From the NCBI GenBank assembly GCA_907165065.1, contig OU015530.1:50634465-50698464 (forward strand): a stretch of DNA of 64,000 nucleotides, read 5' to 3'. Below are positions 51,917 to 64,000 of the stretch, piece after piece. Source of the DNA: Caprimulgus europaeus. Taxonomy: Eukaryota; Chordata; Aves; Caprimulgiformes; Caprimulgidae. Made by a program: the position numbers and the translations under genes. A model generated the notes under the pieces. The model ran no database searches, was not told the DNA's origin, and worked only from the letters and a program-made list of their open reading frames with translations. The first letter of the stretch is position 1. Each line of letters opens with the position of its first letter.

Positions 51917-54900
51917 TTGTCCTACTTTACGTGCCCTGTGGTATTACACTCAATTAAGTTTTGTCTCCCAGGACACAGCCTCCCTCCCACTTAAGTCACC
52001 AGGAACTTTGTCACTACACAACAGTGCAGGAGAAGGGATGAAATACTAGTCTTTGATCTAGAGTGCAATAAGGTTTAACTCATGTATTTAATAAATAAAT
52101 TTAGCCCCTCTTTTCACTTTGAAAACAGGGGCTAAATTCAGTGGAAAATAAATAATCCATTAAGTCCCCACGTGGGTCATCTTCATGAGCTTTGCAAGCT
52201 CACACACAGCCTTGCAGAGCATGGTGGCCTCAGTAAGACATTCTTACCAAGGCAGCATGACATCTTCCCTGCCCTCTGCCAACAGCTTCCCATGGTCCCT
52301 TACAGAAAGATCCTGAATGTCGTGGGCAACACGTTTTAGGCAGTGCAGGAGAGTCAGTCACATCTTCTGTGTGGGTGACCACATGCTAAACTCCTTTGAA
52401 AATATTAACTACTGGTTATGAAGTGAAACTATAAATAGCTGTAGGAATGCCAGCTGAAGGAGAAAGCAGTAAAAAACCCTCAGTACAAACAAGCTGACAG
52501 AACGATGCTGTGCTTTGAGTGAACCAGGTTTGGTCCTCACCCCTTTGATGGGGTTTCTTCTGATTTTGAGCAAGTAGGTTGTTGTCTCTGTCTCCATCAG
52601 AGATGTGCAGAAAAACACCTCTGAGGATAATTTTCTGTGGCCATGTGCTCTACATGATGAGCAACACAGTGATTCAGATATAATCTACCGCCTGTGTGTC
52701 ACTCTGAGGGATCTCCTCTGCGTGTACACGGTGAAACCCAAGGACAATCTAGACCCTTTATACGGCACCCTATTGAAAGCCTTCTATATTGGTTGGCAAA
52801 AATGTGTTTAATTTTTAAATATCTCACAGCTGTCAGCATTAGGCATCTTTATATAGGTGCGTTACAAGATTTTTAAGTCCCTTCTAAATATGTTTGGAAA
52901 AGAGGCCAGCTGGCTTTTTACACGGCATTGAACTTTGCACTGCACGCATAAGTCCCAAGGAGGACCCACAAGGCAGTAGTCAGCTCATGGCTGAGACACA
53001 GTTTTGACTTCTGGTTGTATCTCCATACGTCTCAGTGCAGTCAGTGGGACCTGGAGGTCAGTTTGGTTCCCCCTGAGGTAGGTACCCACTGGCTGGCTGG
53101 AGGGATCTGGGTAGATGAGATCTCCATGAGCTAATGAGGGAGCTGAGACACTAAGCACTCACACAGACACCTGCAATTATGTGTCTGAATGTAGGTGTCC
53201 TAACTTGGAGCTGAATCATGCCTAAAATGTCGCATCAACCCTCTGTTTCCTGCAGTGGTTCCCCATGGAGTGCTGGGTTACATTTAGGGCCTCCTTGACT
53301 CATCCAGTAGTCCTGGTGTGGGGTGCGTAGAGACTTTTCATAGCTCTGCAGAGTGACATAGCTCTGAGTGTTGACAAATTCACCCCACCTCTGTGTCCAT
53401 GACTGGGGTAAGCCTGGTGTAATCCAAAGCCAGAGCTTTCTCAGGGGCTGGTCCTCCACTCTGGGATGAGCTCAGGACTTCAGAACGGCCACAAACCTCA
53501 GCGCCTCTCTTTCCAAGAGTGAGGCACGCTTGTTCAGCCTTGCCTGCGTTGGTATAAACACTGTGCACGTACAGTGTAGTTAATTAAAATTATTCCCACT
53601 CAATTTTCCCCCAGGGAAGGAAGGGAGAAGAGATAGATGCTCGTGGGAGAGGTGCTCATCACATTGCTTAGTGTGATCTGGAGGGGGACAAGCAGCGCTG
53701 TGGGTATAAAAAGCCGTGGAGGCTTGAGAGAGCACCATGGAGTACATGGAGAGCTGTTCCTGGAAAGACATTTCCTTTAATCCAGTAAAGGGAAGTGGTG
53801 TGTTCCTAGGAGAGAAAACAAGAGACCAAGACCATCCACTCTCCAAAGGCAAGGAGGTTTGGGTGGAGGCTTGCCCTGCCACCCATCCAACACTGACTTC
53901 TCGCTTGGGACCTTTGGGATATTGGGGAACTTCCATCCTCCAAAACCCAGTTTTTGAGCAACTCATGGAAAGGACAGGAGAAGCCACAAGTGGTTGGGCG
54001 TGGGCATGACATAGCCGGGTCTACGCACTGGTGCTCGGTACTGGTGACTCAGCCCTGATGCCGCAGGAGCCGTCCTGGCCATCAGACACAGAATAAGAAC
54101 AGACTACAGCTTTCTCACCCACTGCTCCCCAACTTACTCATGGAGACACGAGGGAGTTGCTCAGGACTTTATTTTGTGGCGTGTGGATGTGAAAGGGCTC
54201 ATTCAGGGAAAGTGAGTGTTCCAGCCCATGCAACCAACAGTGTGACATGCAGGGTTGTTTTCCACCTCTGGGAGAGGCTTGGTTCTCAAGCACTAGGGCA
54301 GGCATCCTCTGCACAGAGCACAGGACATAGGACAAGCCCTTCTGCGGCATTTTTGTTTCAAATTAGCTCTGGTGTCTTGCTTTTGTCAGTGCTGAGCAGC
54401 TTGGCATTGAGCTGGTAGTGCTGCTGTGGGAGGTACCCACCAGCACGTGGGACCGTGCTGCTTTACCAGGTCCCTGGTGCCTTCCAGCAGGTGTTGAACT
54501 GTCCCAGGTGCAGAAGAAAAGGTGGAGCTTTGTGGGATCATGACAATGGGCCCTGGCTGATGCTGCAGCAGTTTGCAGCAGAAGCTGAAGCATGCACAGC
54601 AATAAGTACCTAGGCACCACCAAGGGATTTCCTCCTCCCTGGATAACATGTTAGAAGTGCAAGGTGGCTTTGCTTCTCCCAACACAGGAATAAACCAACT
54701 GCACATAGTGATGGGCAGAATGCTGCTGCTCATCAGGGCAGGGAGATGCCTCCATGCAGCCCCTGCCCCATCAGGGACTGAGCAGGTGGGTGGCTGGATG
54801 GCAGCGAGGCCATTTCAGAGGGAGCTGTGGCACCTGGGGCTCAGGTGACCCACAACAAGAGGAGCCAACAGGGTAGGACCCAAGTGAGCCCAGATGTCCA

Positions 54901-56108
54901 AAATCAAAGCAAAGTTGGATTTCACACTGTAGGTTCCCAAGATGGAAAATTGTCACTTTTTTGTGAGGTCTGGGCTCCTGTTAGAGTTGTTCTTTGCAGC
55001 AGGAAGATATTTTGCATGATCATGACGTGTTTGGTTCTAGGATTTTTTTCTCTCACTGTGGAAATGTCTGCACTTCAGTTATCAACCAAAGCTGAGCATG
55101 AAACATACAATATAATTTCACCTTTGTGTATAACAGAATAAGGAGCAAAATTAGAATATCGTCTTGCAGTTTTATACATCGGAGATATTATTTTCCTATT
55201 TATAGGGATCTTGACAGGAGAGAAGTATTTATTGAGAGTTAAATAATGACATCTGTTATCAAGAATATAAAACCTAGTGGAAGCTGTTTCATATTAAAAA
55301 TAAAACCCAGGGCCAAACTTCCTCTTGAAGAATATAAGCACAGCTTTATAAACTTCTTTAAAGTTTCAGTCTTTACACCAGAATATAATTCAGCCCAAGG
55401 AAGTTATATGAACAAGTACTATACAGATGTGCAAAAAGAGTTTGCATTTAAAAAATGTCCCACAGAAAAAAAGAAGAAAGCAGGAAAAAAAAACCACAGA
55501 AAAACCCCAGATCTTTTAGGATTCGTTCCTTTAGGTGGAATCAAAGTGACCTCTAGTGATTCCCTGTTAACCGTGCAGCTCGGCAGCCGCCAGTGCAGAG
55601 CACGAGCAGTGCAACGGTACGATGCTCTCTCATCAGCTGTAAACGCAGTCGACACCTGATTGAGGCTAAATTATACCAATTAAGGACCGTAACAATGACG
55701 ATTCTTACAATTCAAGTATAAAACATTCTCCCAAACTCTATCGTTTCTTTTCATGCAGGTCTTGCACTGTTAAAAGAAGAGGATTGTTTTTATTAGCCCA
55801 TTAAAAATAAGCAACACAATGAATTTATTAGTAACTTATCATCCATGTGTCTTCTGGCACTGCTGTCGTGCTGTTCTTTGGGAATAGGCAGGAGAGGAAG
55901 TGCGCTAGATTTGTGATTTAACTCATTTGTTCCTACTTTTTGGAACAGTCACAGGCTGATCACAAAATTATTCCCAGTTGTGCTGTGAGCGTGGAGTGCT
56001 GCTACAGGGCCAAGCCATCCCCATCCCTGGGTTCAGCCAGGCTGGACAACAGGAGAGAGATTTTCACTTCTACAAGGTCATCTTTTTCCTCCCAAACTAT
56101 CAAGTTTT

Positions 56109-56146
56109 AAAACAAACAAAAAAACCCAACAAACAAACAAAAAAAG
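56109..56146. repeat. CAAA-type simple repeat
   Basis: The tract is an A-rich stretch of imperfect ACAA/CAAA units with one ACCC interruption, directly visible. Confidence 0.75.
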
Positions 56147-58367
56147 GAACATAGAAAGTGGATGTTATAATTCATCAGCGGCAGGAGAAACTAAAAATAT
56201 GTATCAGTCAAATTATGTCGGTTACTATGAAAATCAATAGAAAAGGGGGTTAGAAATGAGATGTGATCATTCAGAGGCAATGCAGGGAAAGCTCAGTCAG
56301 CAGCGAGCTGGTCGCGTGCTCTGGCCTAATACTCCTTTGGGATATTTCAGAGTTGGAGAAGGCAACAAAAATCATTGATTCCTTTGTCACAGGAGATAGG
56401 GATGGGCATGAAAGAGTTGCTGGGCTCTGCTGAGACTCAGAATGCAGATATTTTAGAAAAATATATCTTCTATAGGCTATCTCTGAACCAGAACTAGGTG
56501 AAAAACAGGACACTATTCTTGCCAGAAAAAAAATCACCCAAGTGCTTTAGTTTCATCTGTGTTTTGAAGTTCATCTCCAGTCTCCCCTTTGGTTCTTTCC
56601 CTTCTCATCTCCGTTAAAGACCATGAAGTCTGGCATCTGCAGGAAGGAGAAGAACATTGCTTCCCTCTCACTCTCCCTGTTGCCGGCTCTCCACGATGGT
56701 CATGCTGAGAACAAACTGCTGTTTGAATCCTTTCCAGGGCTGCTTTAGCATTCCCTGTAATTTTTGTGTAGGCTCTGCCGCAGCGGCTGTAATGAAACGT
56801 GCTCCCTTGTTGTGGTCAGTGCTACTTTCATCACCCATTTGCAATAAAGCTCCTTTTTTTTTGCCCGGATTAGTCAGCGCCTTCCACTCCCACCAGCAAG
56901 TGTTATTTAGGACATTCCTAAGATACATTTCAGAAGGACTTCTCAGGGAAATGAGAAGTTTTGCAACTGGTGTCCTTCAACTTGCCAGCTCAGCCTGAGC
57001 CCCTGCCAGCCCCTGCAAGGGATGCTGGGGGACCCTCCTGCCACTCTGGAGATGTCCATGGTGTAAAACGTGGCTGTATTCCTAATCACCGCTGCTCTCT
57101 ACCCCTAGAATTCCCAGGCTGGACCTGAGTGCTGGGCTACTATTAATTGTCAACCTCAGGTTTCACCTGCCACCGCTCAAGAGCATCTTCTGGACTCAGC
57201 CTCCTCCATCCTGGGGCATGAAGCAACTTGAATGAGTGAAATTATACATGTTTTTGCCTGGGGCTTAGGAATTATCCAGAAGAGATGAATTTGTCATCAA
57301 ATAATGAATCCAGCTACCAGAGAGACCCAGTCCAGGCTCTCTGCTCTGCCTGGGTAAGCTCTCTTCAGAGCCATGGCTGGGGGGCCAAGTAAAAGGTCCT
57401 ATTCACATTTCTCTGTTAAGTCAAATATTACTTAACCTGTGTTTGCTTATAGGGTTTAGAGAGCAAAGGAAACATTTTTATTTGTCACAGGAGGTGATTC
57501 CAATAAACACAGGTAGGTAAGAAGAAGCAGGGTGCTCAACACAGGATGGTCCGGTGCTTACTCCGAATTATCTTTTAGACCTAAATGTCATTATTGGTGT
57601 TAAACCAAAACCACATCTTTCTGTATTTTGGTTCATTCTTTTCCCAAATAAAGAAACTTGCACATTTTATTAAGACCCTTATTCATTCTATTTTCATTTT
57701 AGACAAAATGATATAATTTTAATGAAAGGCAACAGCTAGAAAAATGCATTTTGTCTTGAAAGAGTCAACTTCTGGTAAAGAACCATTTATTTATTTTTAA
57801 AGCCAGGGCTGTGATAATCCAAAATACTTGCACAGCTTTTGAGTCCCAAACCTGAAAGCTGTAAAAATAGAATTTATTTTATACATGCATGCTGTGGGTT
57901 TATTTTTCTAGCTAAGGAATGAGAATACAGAAGCTGGTTTCACTTTTGTGGTCTAATAGGTCAGTGCAGATTTACCATTTTAAACACGTGCAGCCATAAA
58001 TACACAACAAAACAAATTGTTGCTGCTGCTGTGATCCAAACCCCAAATTAAAAACAAACACAAATTAGAAATCCCCTTTAGAAATCTCATCTGTCTAAAG
58101 CTGCTGAAATATCTTGATGACAGAACTTCTCAGATAACAACAGTGCATAATGGTTGGACTTTTTAGAGTACTTTTACTAAACCTCTTATTTGTTTGCTCT
58201 GAATATCCTAATATTTAGAGGCATTTTTAAATTTCTGACTCTGTGAGCCATGTTTTCGCACGTGATTTTCAGATTATGTTGGGTTTTTTGCAAGTTAGCT
58301 TGCAGCCTTCATCATTTGCAGCAAAGATATTAAGAAGGTGAACCTGAAATCTTGAAGACCTGGAGGC

Positions 58368-58392
58368 AAAAAAAAAAAAAAAAAAAAAAAAA
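58368..58392. repeat. A25 homopolymer
   Basis: 25 consecutive A residues are followed by an A-rich tail (GAAATTAAAAAGAAA). No retroposon body is recognised on its 5' side. Confidence 0.9.
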
Positions 58393-59102
58393 GAAATTAA
58401 AAAGAAACTTGAGTTTAAAACTTGGATTTATGTCACGGTAAAGTTTGCACAGTTGAAGTTGGCATCAGGAGACAAGTCAAAAGTAGCACAGTGGAACATT
58501 TAAATTTTTTAATGCTGGAAGCTACAAAAAGGTATAAACCAGCCAGCTGGATACCAGCCCACTCAGCCCAGCCTGCCTACAAGAGAGTAGGTCAGCCTGG
58601 TCCTCCACGGACACTTGTTTGAAGGAGGTGAAACGTGATGGTATTGCACATTTTATAAAAAGTTCACCACTGTCTGAAGGAAAGTTTTCCTAAGGAAAGT
58701 AGGTTTGACAACCTCTTCCTTAGAAAAGGACTCATCAAATTTATTGGGAATGAAAGCAATGGTGGAGTACAGGAACAGAGACTACTCAAATAGCCTGGAG
58801 AAATAAATGGTGCATAATACGCTCCTGCAGATCCTTCACAACTGTCTGTGGAGCTTTGTTTTTCCTGCCCTGACACTCAAGAGTGGATTTAGAAATGCCA
58901 GAGGAGGGAGCAAGTGAGAGGAGGGGCTAACATCAGGGCTGGGGAGGTCCCTCAGCATCTCCTGACATGGGTTTCCTAACGGAGACAACCTCCCTGACTT
59001 CCCTGGTACCACAGGGGAGTGAGTCACAAAATGATAATGCCACAAGGCTCCCTGGCTCTGGCGGGGTTGGGTAAGCTGCAAAGCACATTCGGGGGCCAAA
59101 AC

Positions 59103-59121
59103 AAATAAATAAATAAATAAA
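59103..59121. repeat. (AAAT)n microsatellite
   Basis: Four to five perfect AAAT units are visible directly. Confidence 0.9.
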
Positions 59122-61302
59122 GTTGTCAACAAAACCTGGTGTTAACTGAAACAACGATGTTCTGACATGTTGTGCAAACACACCATGAAGCCCTTTGGAG
59201 GTATTGAAACTAACAGCCATTTGCTCCGCATCTTCCTGGGCTGAGTCTGTGTTTTAGACAGTTTTGTGATATCTGTAAAGCATTTCTAGTCTTCTTCAGC
59301 CCTCTTACACAAAGCAGAACTGGACACTAACATAACTGTAGACAGGTAGCACTCCTGGAGACACACTACTGAGCAGCAAAGAAATCTACCTTTTTGAAGG
59401 TTTACAAGGAAAATTGCCACAAGTCAGGTTTTGTGGCTCAGCTTTGCATGTAAAAAAGCTAAAAGTTCTTGAAACATCCAGATAAAGGTGAAGCCATGCA
59501 AGGATAACTTCATTCACCCTGCAGAGAGGAAGGAGACAAAGTAAGAGAGATGTGGATTACAAAGTACGTCACCATGGTTTGGAGGAGGATGCTGATGTTG
59601 AAAGCGGGAGAAACAGAAAAATGGTTAATGGTATCAAGGGTACATATGGAAAATTACTGCATCCACCATGGAAATGAAACCTGTTCTTTAATGCACTTAA
59701 AACAAGAGGCCTTGCTGCTCTCCCTTCAAGAGCAGGAGGGAAACAAGTGAAATGACACATTCAAGAAGGACGATGAACACATCCATCACATTGGCTGTGT
59801 TGGTAGGTGACTGGACAACTGTGAAGGTAGAAACTCTAATTTGGGGTAGGGAGAAAGGGGCCTGAGCAATCACACAACAAATATCTTGACCCCAGCATTG
59901 CACAAGAAAACAGAACAAGCTTTAGATGAAAGAAGGATCAAAGATAAAGAGCCAAATAGAAAATGGAATAGATAGTACTGGATTGATTGGGTCAGGTTAA
60001 TATAGAATGGTCCTTTGATACAGCCAGTGACTTTATTTTATTTTTAGACAGAACAATTGATCTAAGAAGAATTTGCCATGATCTTACATTAGTATATGCT
60101 ATCTAAGCCCAAGAAGATGGAAACAAGTGTGCAAGCTGCAGGCTTGGCAATGAGGGGCTGTGGAGGGTTCACTGAAAATGGAAGGAGGAGACAAATGGAT
60201 TTCCTCAAGCATTGATCATTTCACTGATCTATTCTAATACACCTGGCAGGAATTTAGGACATGCTGTGGTGGATGACAAGGCGAGAACTGTCATGGTCAA
60301 TAAAGGTGACCAAAATGCTGATCAGGAAGCATGAGATGACCTTGACTACATAATAAAAATGAGGTGAAAATGAATAATAAAAAATGCTCCTTGTGCACAT
60401 AAGAAGTAAAAACAGTTATTCCTATTAGAAACTGGAGGTAAGAGAGGAGAAATGAGTCCTACAGTCATTATTAGCCACCTCCACGTAATCATCACGAATG
60501 TGGCATGTCCATGCAAAAAATCTAATATGAAGCTATGAGGTATCAGGTGAAGTATTTCCACCAGAGCTAGGGGAAAAGCTTTGGGAGGCAGCACTCGCAC
60601 ATAAGAAGGAAGGGGTTTTGAACCTGAAGTTTTTGCTTAGAATTAGCGTGAGACTGGTGGTGACAGAGATGTAGAAAGAAACCCAGGGGTTGTGAACTCT
60701 GAAAGATGAGGGCTTAGAGATAGGTCCTCTGCTGAACGTTTGCCCGTCCTTTATGTACACTAACGCTGGTAACTCACACCAGCCATGGAAAAAACAGTAC
60801 ATCACACTGCTCTAGGAATTTCAGTGGGTTTCACAGATGTCCCTATAGCTCATTACTTGTCATTTAGAGGAGTGTTTAGCTTTCACTTATACATCAGAAC
60901 AGATTTTCAGGGCTAATCTATAGGTGTAGGAGCAGTGGTTAAGGGATGGGTAGATGCATAGGTCACACTGAAGATATCCAGCCTGAGTCAAGCACTATTA
61001 AATCAGGCATGGCAAACCCAGAGGTCAGCTGTTTGGCAGGCAGGAGCTCCAGATTCAGCTTCAGGGTGGGTGTGCAGAGCTGCAGCCTGGATGGGATGCC
61101 CAGATGTGATGTCTGGGAGGGTTCATTTACGGCTGCTGTTATTTTGGATGGCTGCAGTGAGAGAGCTGGCGTGACCTGGGTTAGGAATTGAGGTTATCTG
61201 GCATGGGCACAATCCAGCTCTGCTCCCATCCAGGAGCATCACCCAACCACAGAAGGGTGCACAGAGCAGCTCCCAACAGAAGGTCCAATTTTGAGCTGTT
61301 CG

Positions 61303-61900
61303 TGTGTTGTGGTTTAGCCTCATCCGGCAACTAAGCAGCACACAGCCGCTTGCTCACTCCTCCCTCCTCCAGTGGGATGGGGGAGAGAATGGGAAGGGTA
61401 AAAGTGAGAAAACTTGTGGGTTGAAATAAAGACAGTTTAATACTTGAAGCAAAAACCATGCTTGCAAGCAAAGTAAAGGAATTCATTCACTACTTCCCAT
61501 GGGCAGGCAGGTGTTCAGCCATCCCCAGGAAAGCCGGGCTCCATCACATGTAATGGTGACTTGCGAAGACAAACGCCATCACTCCAAATGTTCCCCCCTT
61601 CTTTCTTCCTCCCCCAGCTTTATATGCTGAGTATGATGTCATACAGTGTGGAATGTCCCTTTGGTCAGTTGGGGTCAGGTGTCCCAGCTGTGTCCTGTCC
61701 CAACTTCTTGTGCACCCCCAGCCTCCTCACGGGTGGGGTAGGGAGAGAGGCAGAAAAGGCCTTGACTCTGTGTGAGCCCTGCTCAGCAACAGTGAAAACA
61801 TCTCTGGGTTGTCAGCACTGTTTGCAGCACAAACCCAAAGCACAGCCCCATAACAGCTGCTATGAAGACAATTAACTCTATCCCAGCCAAAGTTAGCACA
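61303..61900 (-). mobile_element. Solo LTR of an endogenous retrovirus (ERV-type)
   Basis: The block resembles an LTR family common in neognath birds. Its orientation is minus: reading that strand it begins TGTGCTAACTTTGGCTGGG, has a TATA box (CATATAAAGCT, at about 61,615-61,625) and then an ATTAAA polyadenylation-like word (near 61,440), and ends ...AACCACAACACA. The total is about 598 bases. No retroviral coding sequence adjoins it and no clear target-site duplication was found, so I read it as a solo LTR. It has no protein-coding content. Confidence 0.85.
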
Positions 61901-63548
61901 CCCCACATGGAGAAACAGAGTGCACTGGTTTCTCCTCAGTATGATGAAGGGACCTTTCTCTGGCCAAATCTTCAAGTGCAAAAAACCCACCCCAACTCTC
62001 TGTCCCCAGCCCTGAGCAGCTCTCTGTGCTCAGCAGCATCCCTGCCTGCCCTGCATCCTGCCCATGCCCCAGTCTGCTGTGGGACCTGCCGAGCCTGGGA
62101 CACCATCTGAAGCAGTTGACAGAGAAAGCTGAGACTGCAAATCCATAATTGTTTAAGAAGAATCTGCATGTCATGTTGACACTTCATGTTCTGTTAGATC
62201 TGCTGGGTCAGTGCTTTGGCCAGTGGGAAGGGTGCTCCCGGAGCGAGGGCAGGCTCTGTATTGGAGCACATAGAGCCAGGCTCCGTGTTTGCTTTTCCCC
62301 TCTCTGCATCCTTCCCAGGACAGATGTGCCTGGCAGTGAGTCCAAGCCCGGTGTTAACAGGTTCTCCAGTCCCTGTGTGGGAGGAACTGGGAGCTTCCAA
62401 TCCAACTACACAACAGGCAGCCATTTAAGGGCAGCCAAAAAGAAGCAGGGAGGGCAGGGGAGTGTCTGGGGCCCTTGCCTCATCAGGAATGCGGATGGCT
62501 GGGTCACAGCCCCACTGCCCACCAAGGGTGCCCACTCCATCCCCTCCAGCCTTGGAGCCCATGCTGCTGCCTGGCTCTGCTCATGTCCACTCCCATTCCC
62601 AATTCACTATTTCTCATAGGGAGGTCCCTTCTATTCAGGAATCTACTTTAATATATGCACAGTTATTACTGAAACAAAACCTTCCCTTTTTCAGCTTCAC
62701 TCCAGGTAAAGAAAATGACAATTAACCTGATTTGGTTGTGAGTTAATTCATTTAATCTCCAGGTGCCCTTTGTCTTGAAATTAATACCCCTAAAACACTG
62801 CTAAACAGCATTCAAATCTCTTCCTTTAATTATGTGCATAATGAAGCTCATTTAGAAAGCAGACAGCAGGATGGAGATCACATTGCAAGCTTTACACCTC
62901 TTTCCCACTACCATCCAAACCACTTTTTCCAGGTTAGGCTGACACTCAGGACTTTGCTCCCCTGCCCTAGATGTGGCCGTGCTGGTGGCCAGGGGATGCT
63001 CTGCCAACCCAGCCAAGCTCCCAGCACTGCCTGCCGACACTGCTGCCAAACACAGCCTGGCACAGCAGCACGGCCTGGCAGTTTTCAGCTGAATTTGTGG
63101 TGTATTATGGTTTTCCCTGCCATCCACCAGCAGGTAAAGAGTTTTCCCTGGCAGCAATCGCTTCTCGTTCCTCCCACCTCTCCCTGTATTAACCTTCCCC
63201 TCTGCTGCACATCAGCGAAGCTCTTGCATCCCTCAAACACTGTAACTGAGCATCAAAATTGAGTTAAACTATTGTTTTCTATTTGATCTCCTCTATAAAT
63301 CAGTTACTTTGGTTTCCTACCTGGAGAAGGTCTGTGAGTTGGATAATGTTTCCATTGAGTCCTCCAGCAAAGTCCTTGCTTCCATCAGCAAGGATGACAC
63401 TAGAGCTTAGGGAACTTTTTCTCCTTAGGTTGAAACCCAGTAAAAATGCTGAGGATGTAAAGTCTTGGCCTGGCCTCCTTCAGTCACAGGAAGGGCAGTG
63501 ACAGAGAGGGCCAAATGCCCACAACAAGCTGCAGTCCTGCAGTGGTTG
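61901..63548. other. Non-coding DNA between two LTRs
   Basis: About 1.65 kb with no gag, pol or env similarity recognisable in any frame, and no obvious primer-binding site or strong polypurine tract at the LTR borders. It therefore looks like ordinary flanking DNA rather than a proviral interior. ORFs here (up to about 156 codons) are featureless. Confidence 0.5.
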
Positions 63549-64000
63549 TGTCGTGGTTTAACCTGGCTGGCAGCCAAACACCACACAGGTGCTCACTCAC
63601 TTCCCTGTGCCCCAGGGAACAAGGGAGAGAATTGGAGGGTTAAAGGTAAGGAGACTCATAGGTTGAGATCAGAACAATTTAATAATTGAAATAAAAGAAA
63701 ACTTAAAATAATAATGACAATAAAAATTATTATAATAACATTAATAATGATAGAAAATACAAATGAGTGATGCACAGTGCAATTGCTCACCATTTGCCAA
63801 CCAATGCCCAGCCTTCTCCTGGATAGCAATCCCAGAGGAGTGAAAATCCCAGAACTGAAACCACAATCCTGGAATTGAGAGAGAGAGAGAGAGAGCAAGC
63901 ATTCCCATCAACCCTCATTTATATGCTGAACATGACATTAAATGATATGGAAAATCCCATTGGCATATCCAAACACCAATTTAAACCTGTCAGTCTCCCC
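63549..64000 (-). mobile_element. Second LTR, related family, cut by the window edge
   Basis: Starting at TGTCGTGGTTTAACC, the sequence resembles the LTR at 61.3 kb: the same edge motif, a similar ACCACACAG word, the GGTTGAGAT...AATTTAATA segment and a TTTATATGCTGAACATGAC segment corresponding to the TATA region. It is diverged and interrupted by AT-rich (AATAAT-type) and (GA)n expansions. Orientation is minus and the 5' part lies beyond the window. Confidence 0.75.
63877..63895. repeat. (GA)n microsatellite inside the second LTR
   Basis: There are 19 bases of perfect GA alternation. This is probably a secondary expansion within the LTR. Confidence 0.9.

Noticed and set aside
53704-53715. 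TATAAAAAG word downstream of SHH as a gene promoter
   Set aside because: It has no CpG island, initiator context or following gene; TATA words of this kind are expected by chance several times in 64 kb.
61901-63548. Retroviral gag/pol/env interior between the two LTRs
   Set aside because: No reverse transcriptase, protease, integrase or capsid similarity is seen in any frame, and no clear primer-binding site or polypurine tract at the borders.

Overview
This window is vertebrate nuclear DNA, almost certainly from a bird. It contains one complete protein-coding gene, Sonic hedgehog (SHH), on the + strand. The bird assignment rests on three CR1 LINE fragments of the avian/sauropsid type, two minus-strand LTRs that resemble LTRs common in neognath birds, and an SHH protein of 425 residues with the N-terminal extension seen in chicken SHH. 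I cannot name the species.

Layout. Positions 1-34,950 are upstream non-coding DNA: AT-rich, with CR1 copies at about 2.3-3.0 kb and 12.6-12.9 kb, some simple repeats, a GC-rich block at 31.5-32.75 kb and several stretches that look like conserved regulatory DNA. A proximal promoter (CCAAT and TATA-like) lies at about 34,960-34,995. SHH coding exons are 35260-35568, 40250-40511 and 44488-45194 (309+262+707 nt = 425 codons plus stop). Intron 1 (4.7 kb) holds a large CpG island and candidate regulatory sequence. Intron 2 (4.0 kb) holds a cluster of T-box, forkhead and homeodomain motifs, a CR1 fragment and a C-rich tandem repeat just before exon 3. The 3'UTR probably ends near 46,365. Positions 46,370-64,000 are non-coding downstream DNA with simple repeats and two LTR copies near the right edge (61.3-61.9 kb and 63.55 kb to the end).

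How it works together. Exon 1 encodes the signal peptide, the palmitoylation cysteine and the start of the signalling domain. Exon 2 completes most of the signalling domain, including the zinc site. Exon 3 carries the self-cleaving Hint domain that attaches cholesterol to the N-terminal product. The long non-coding flanks fit the known architecture of the locus, where SHH sits beside a gene desert full of enhancers. No second gene is visible. RBM33, the expected downstream neighbour, was not recognised.

I see no bacterial-type system, CRISPR array, tRNA or rRNA gene. The points most worth a second look are the intron 1 CpG island with promoter-like elements and a strong splice donor, the motif cluster in intron 2, the 22-codon upstream ORF, and the sharp change in GC content between exon 1 and exons 2-3.
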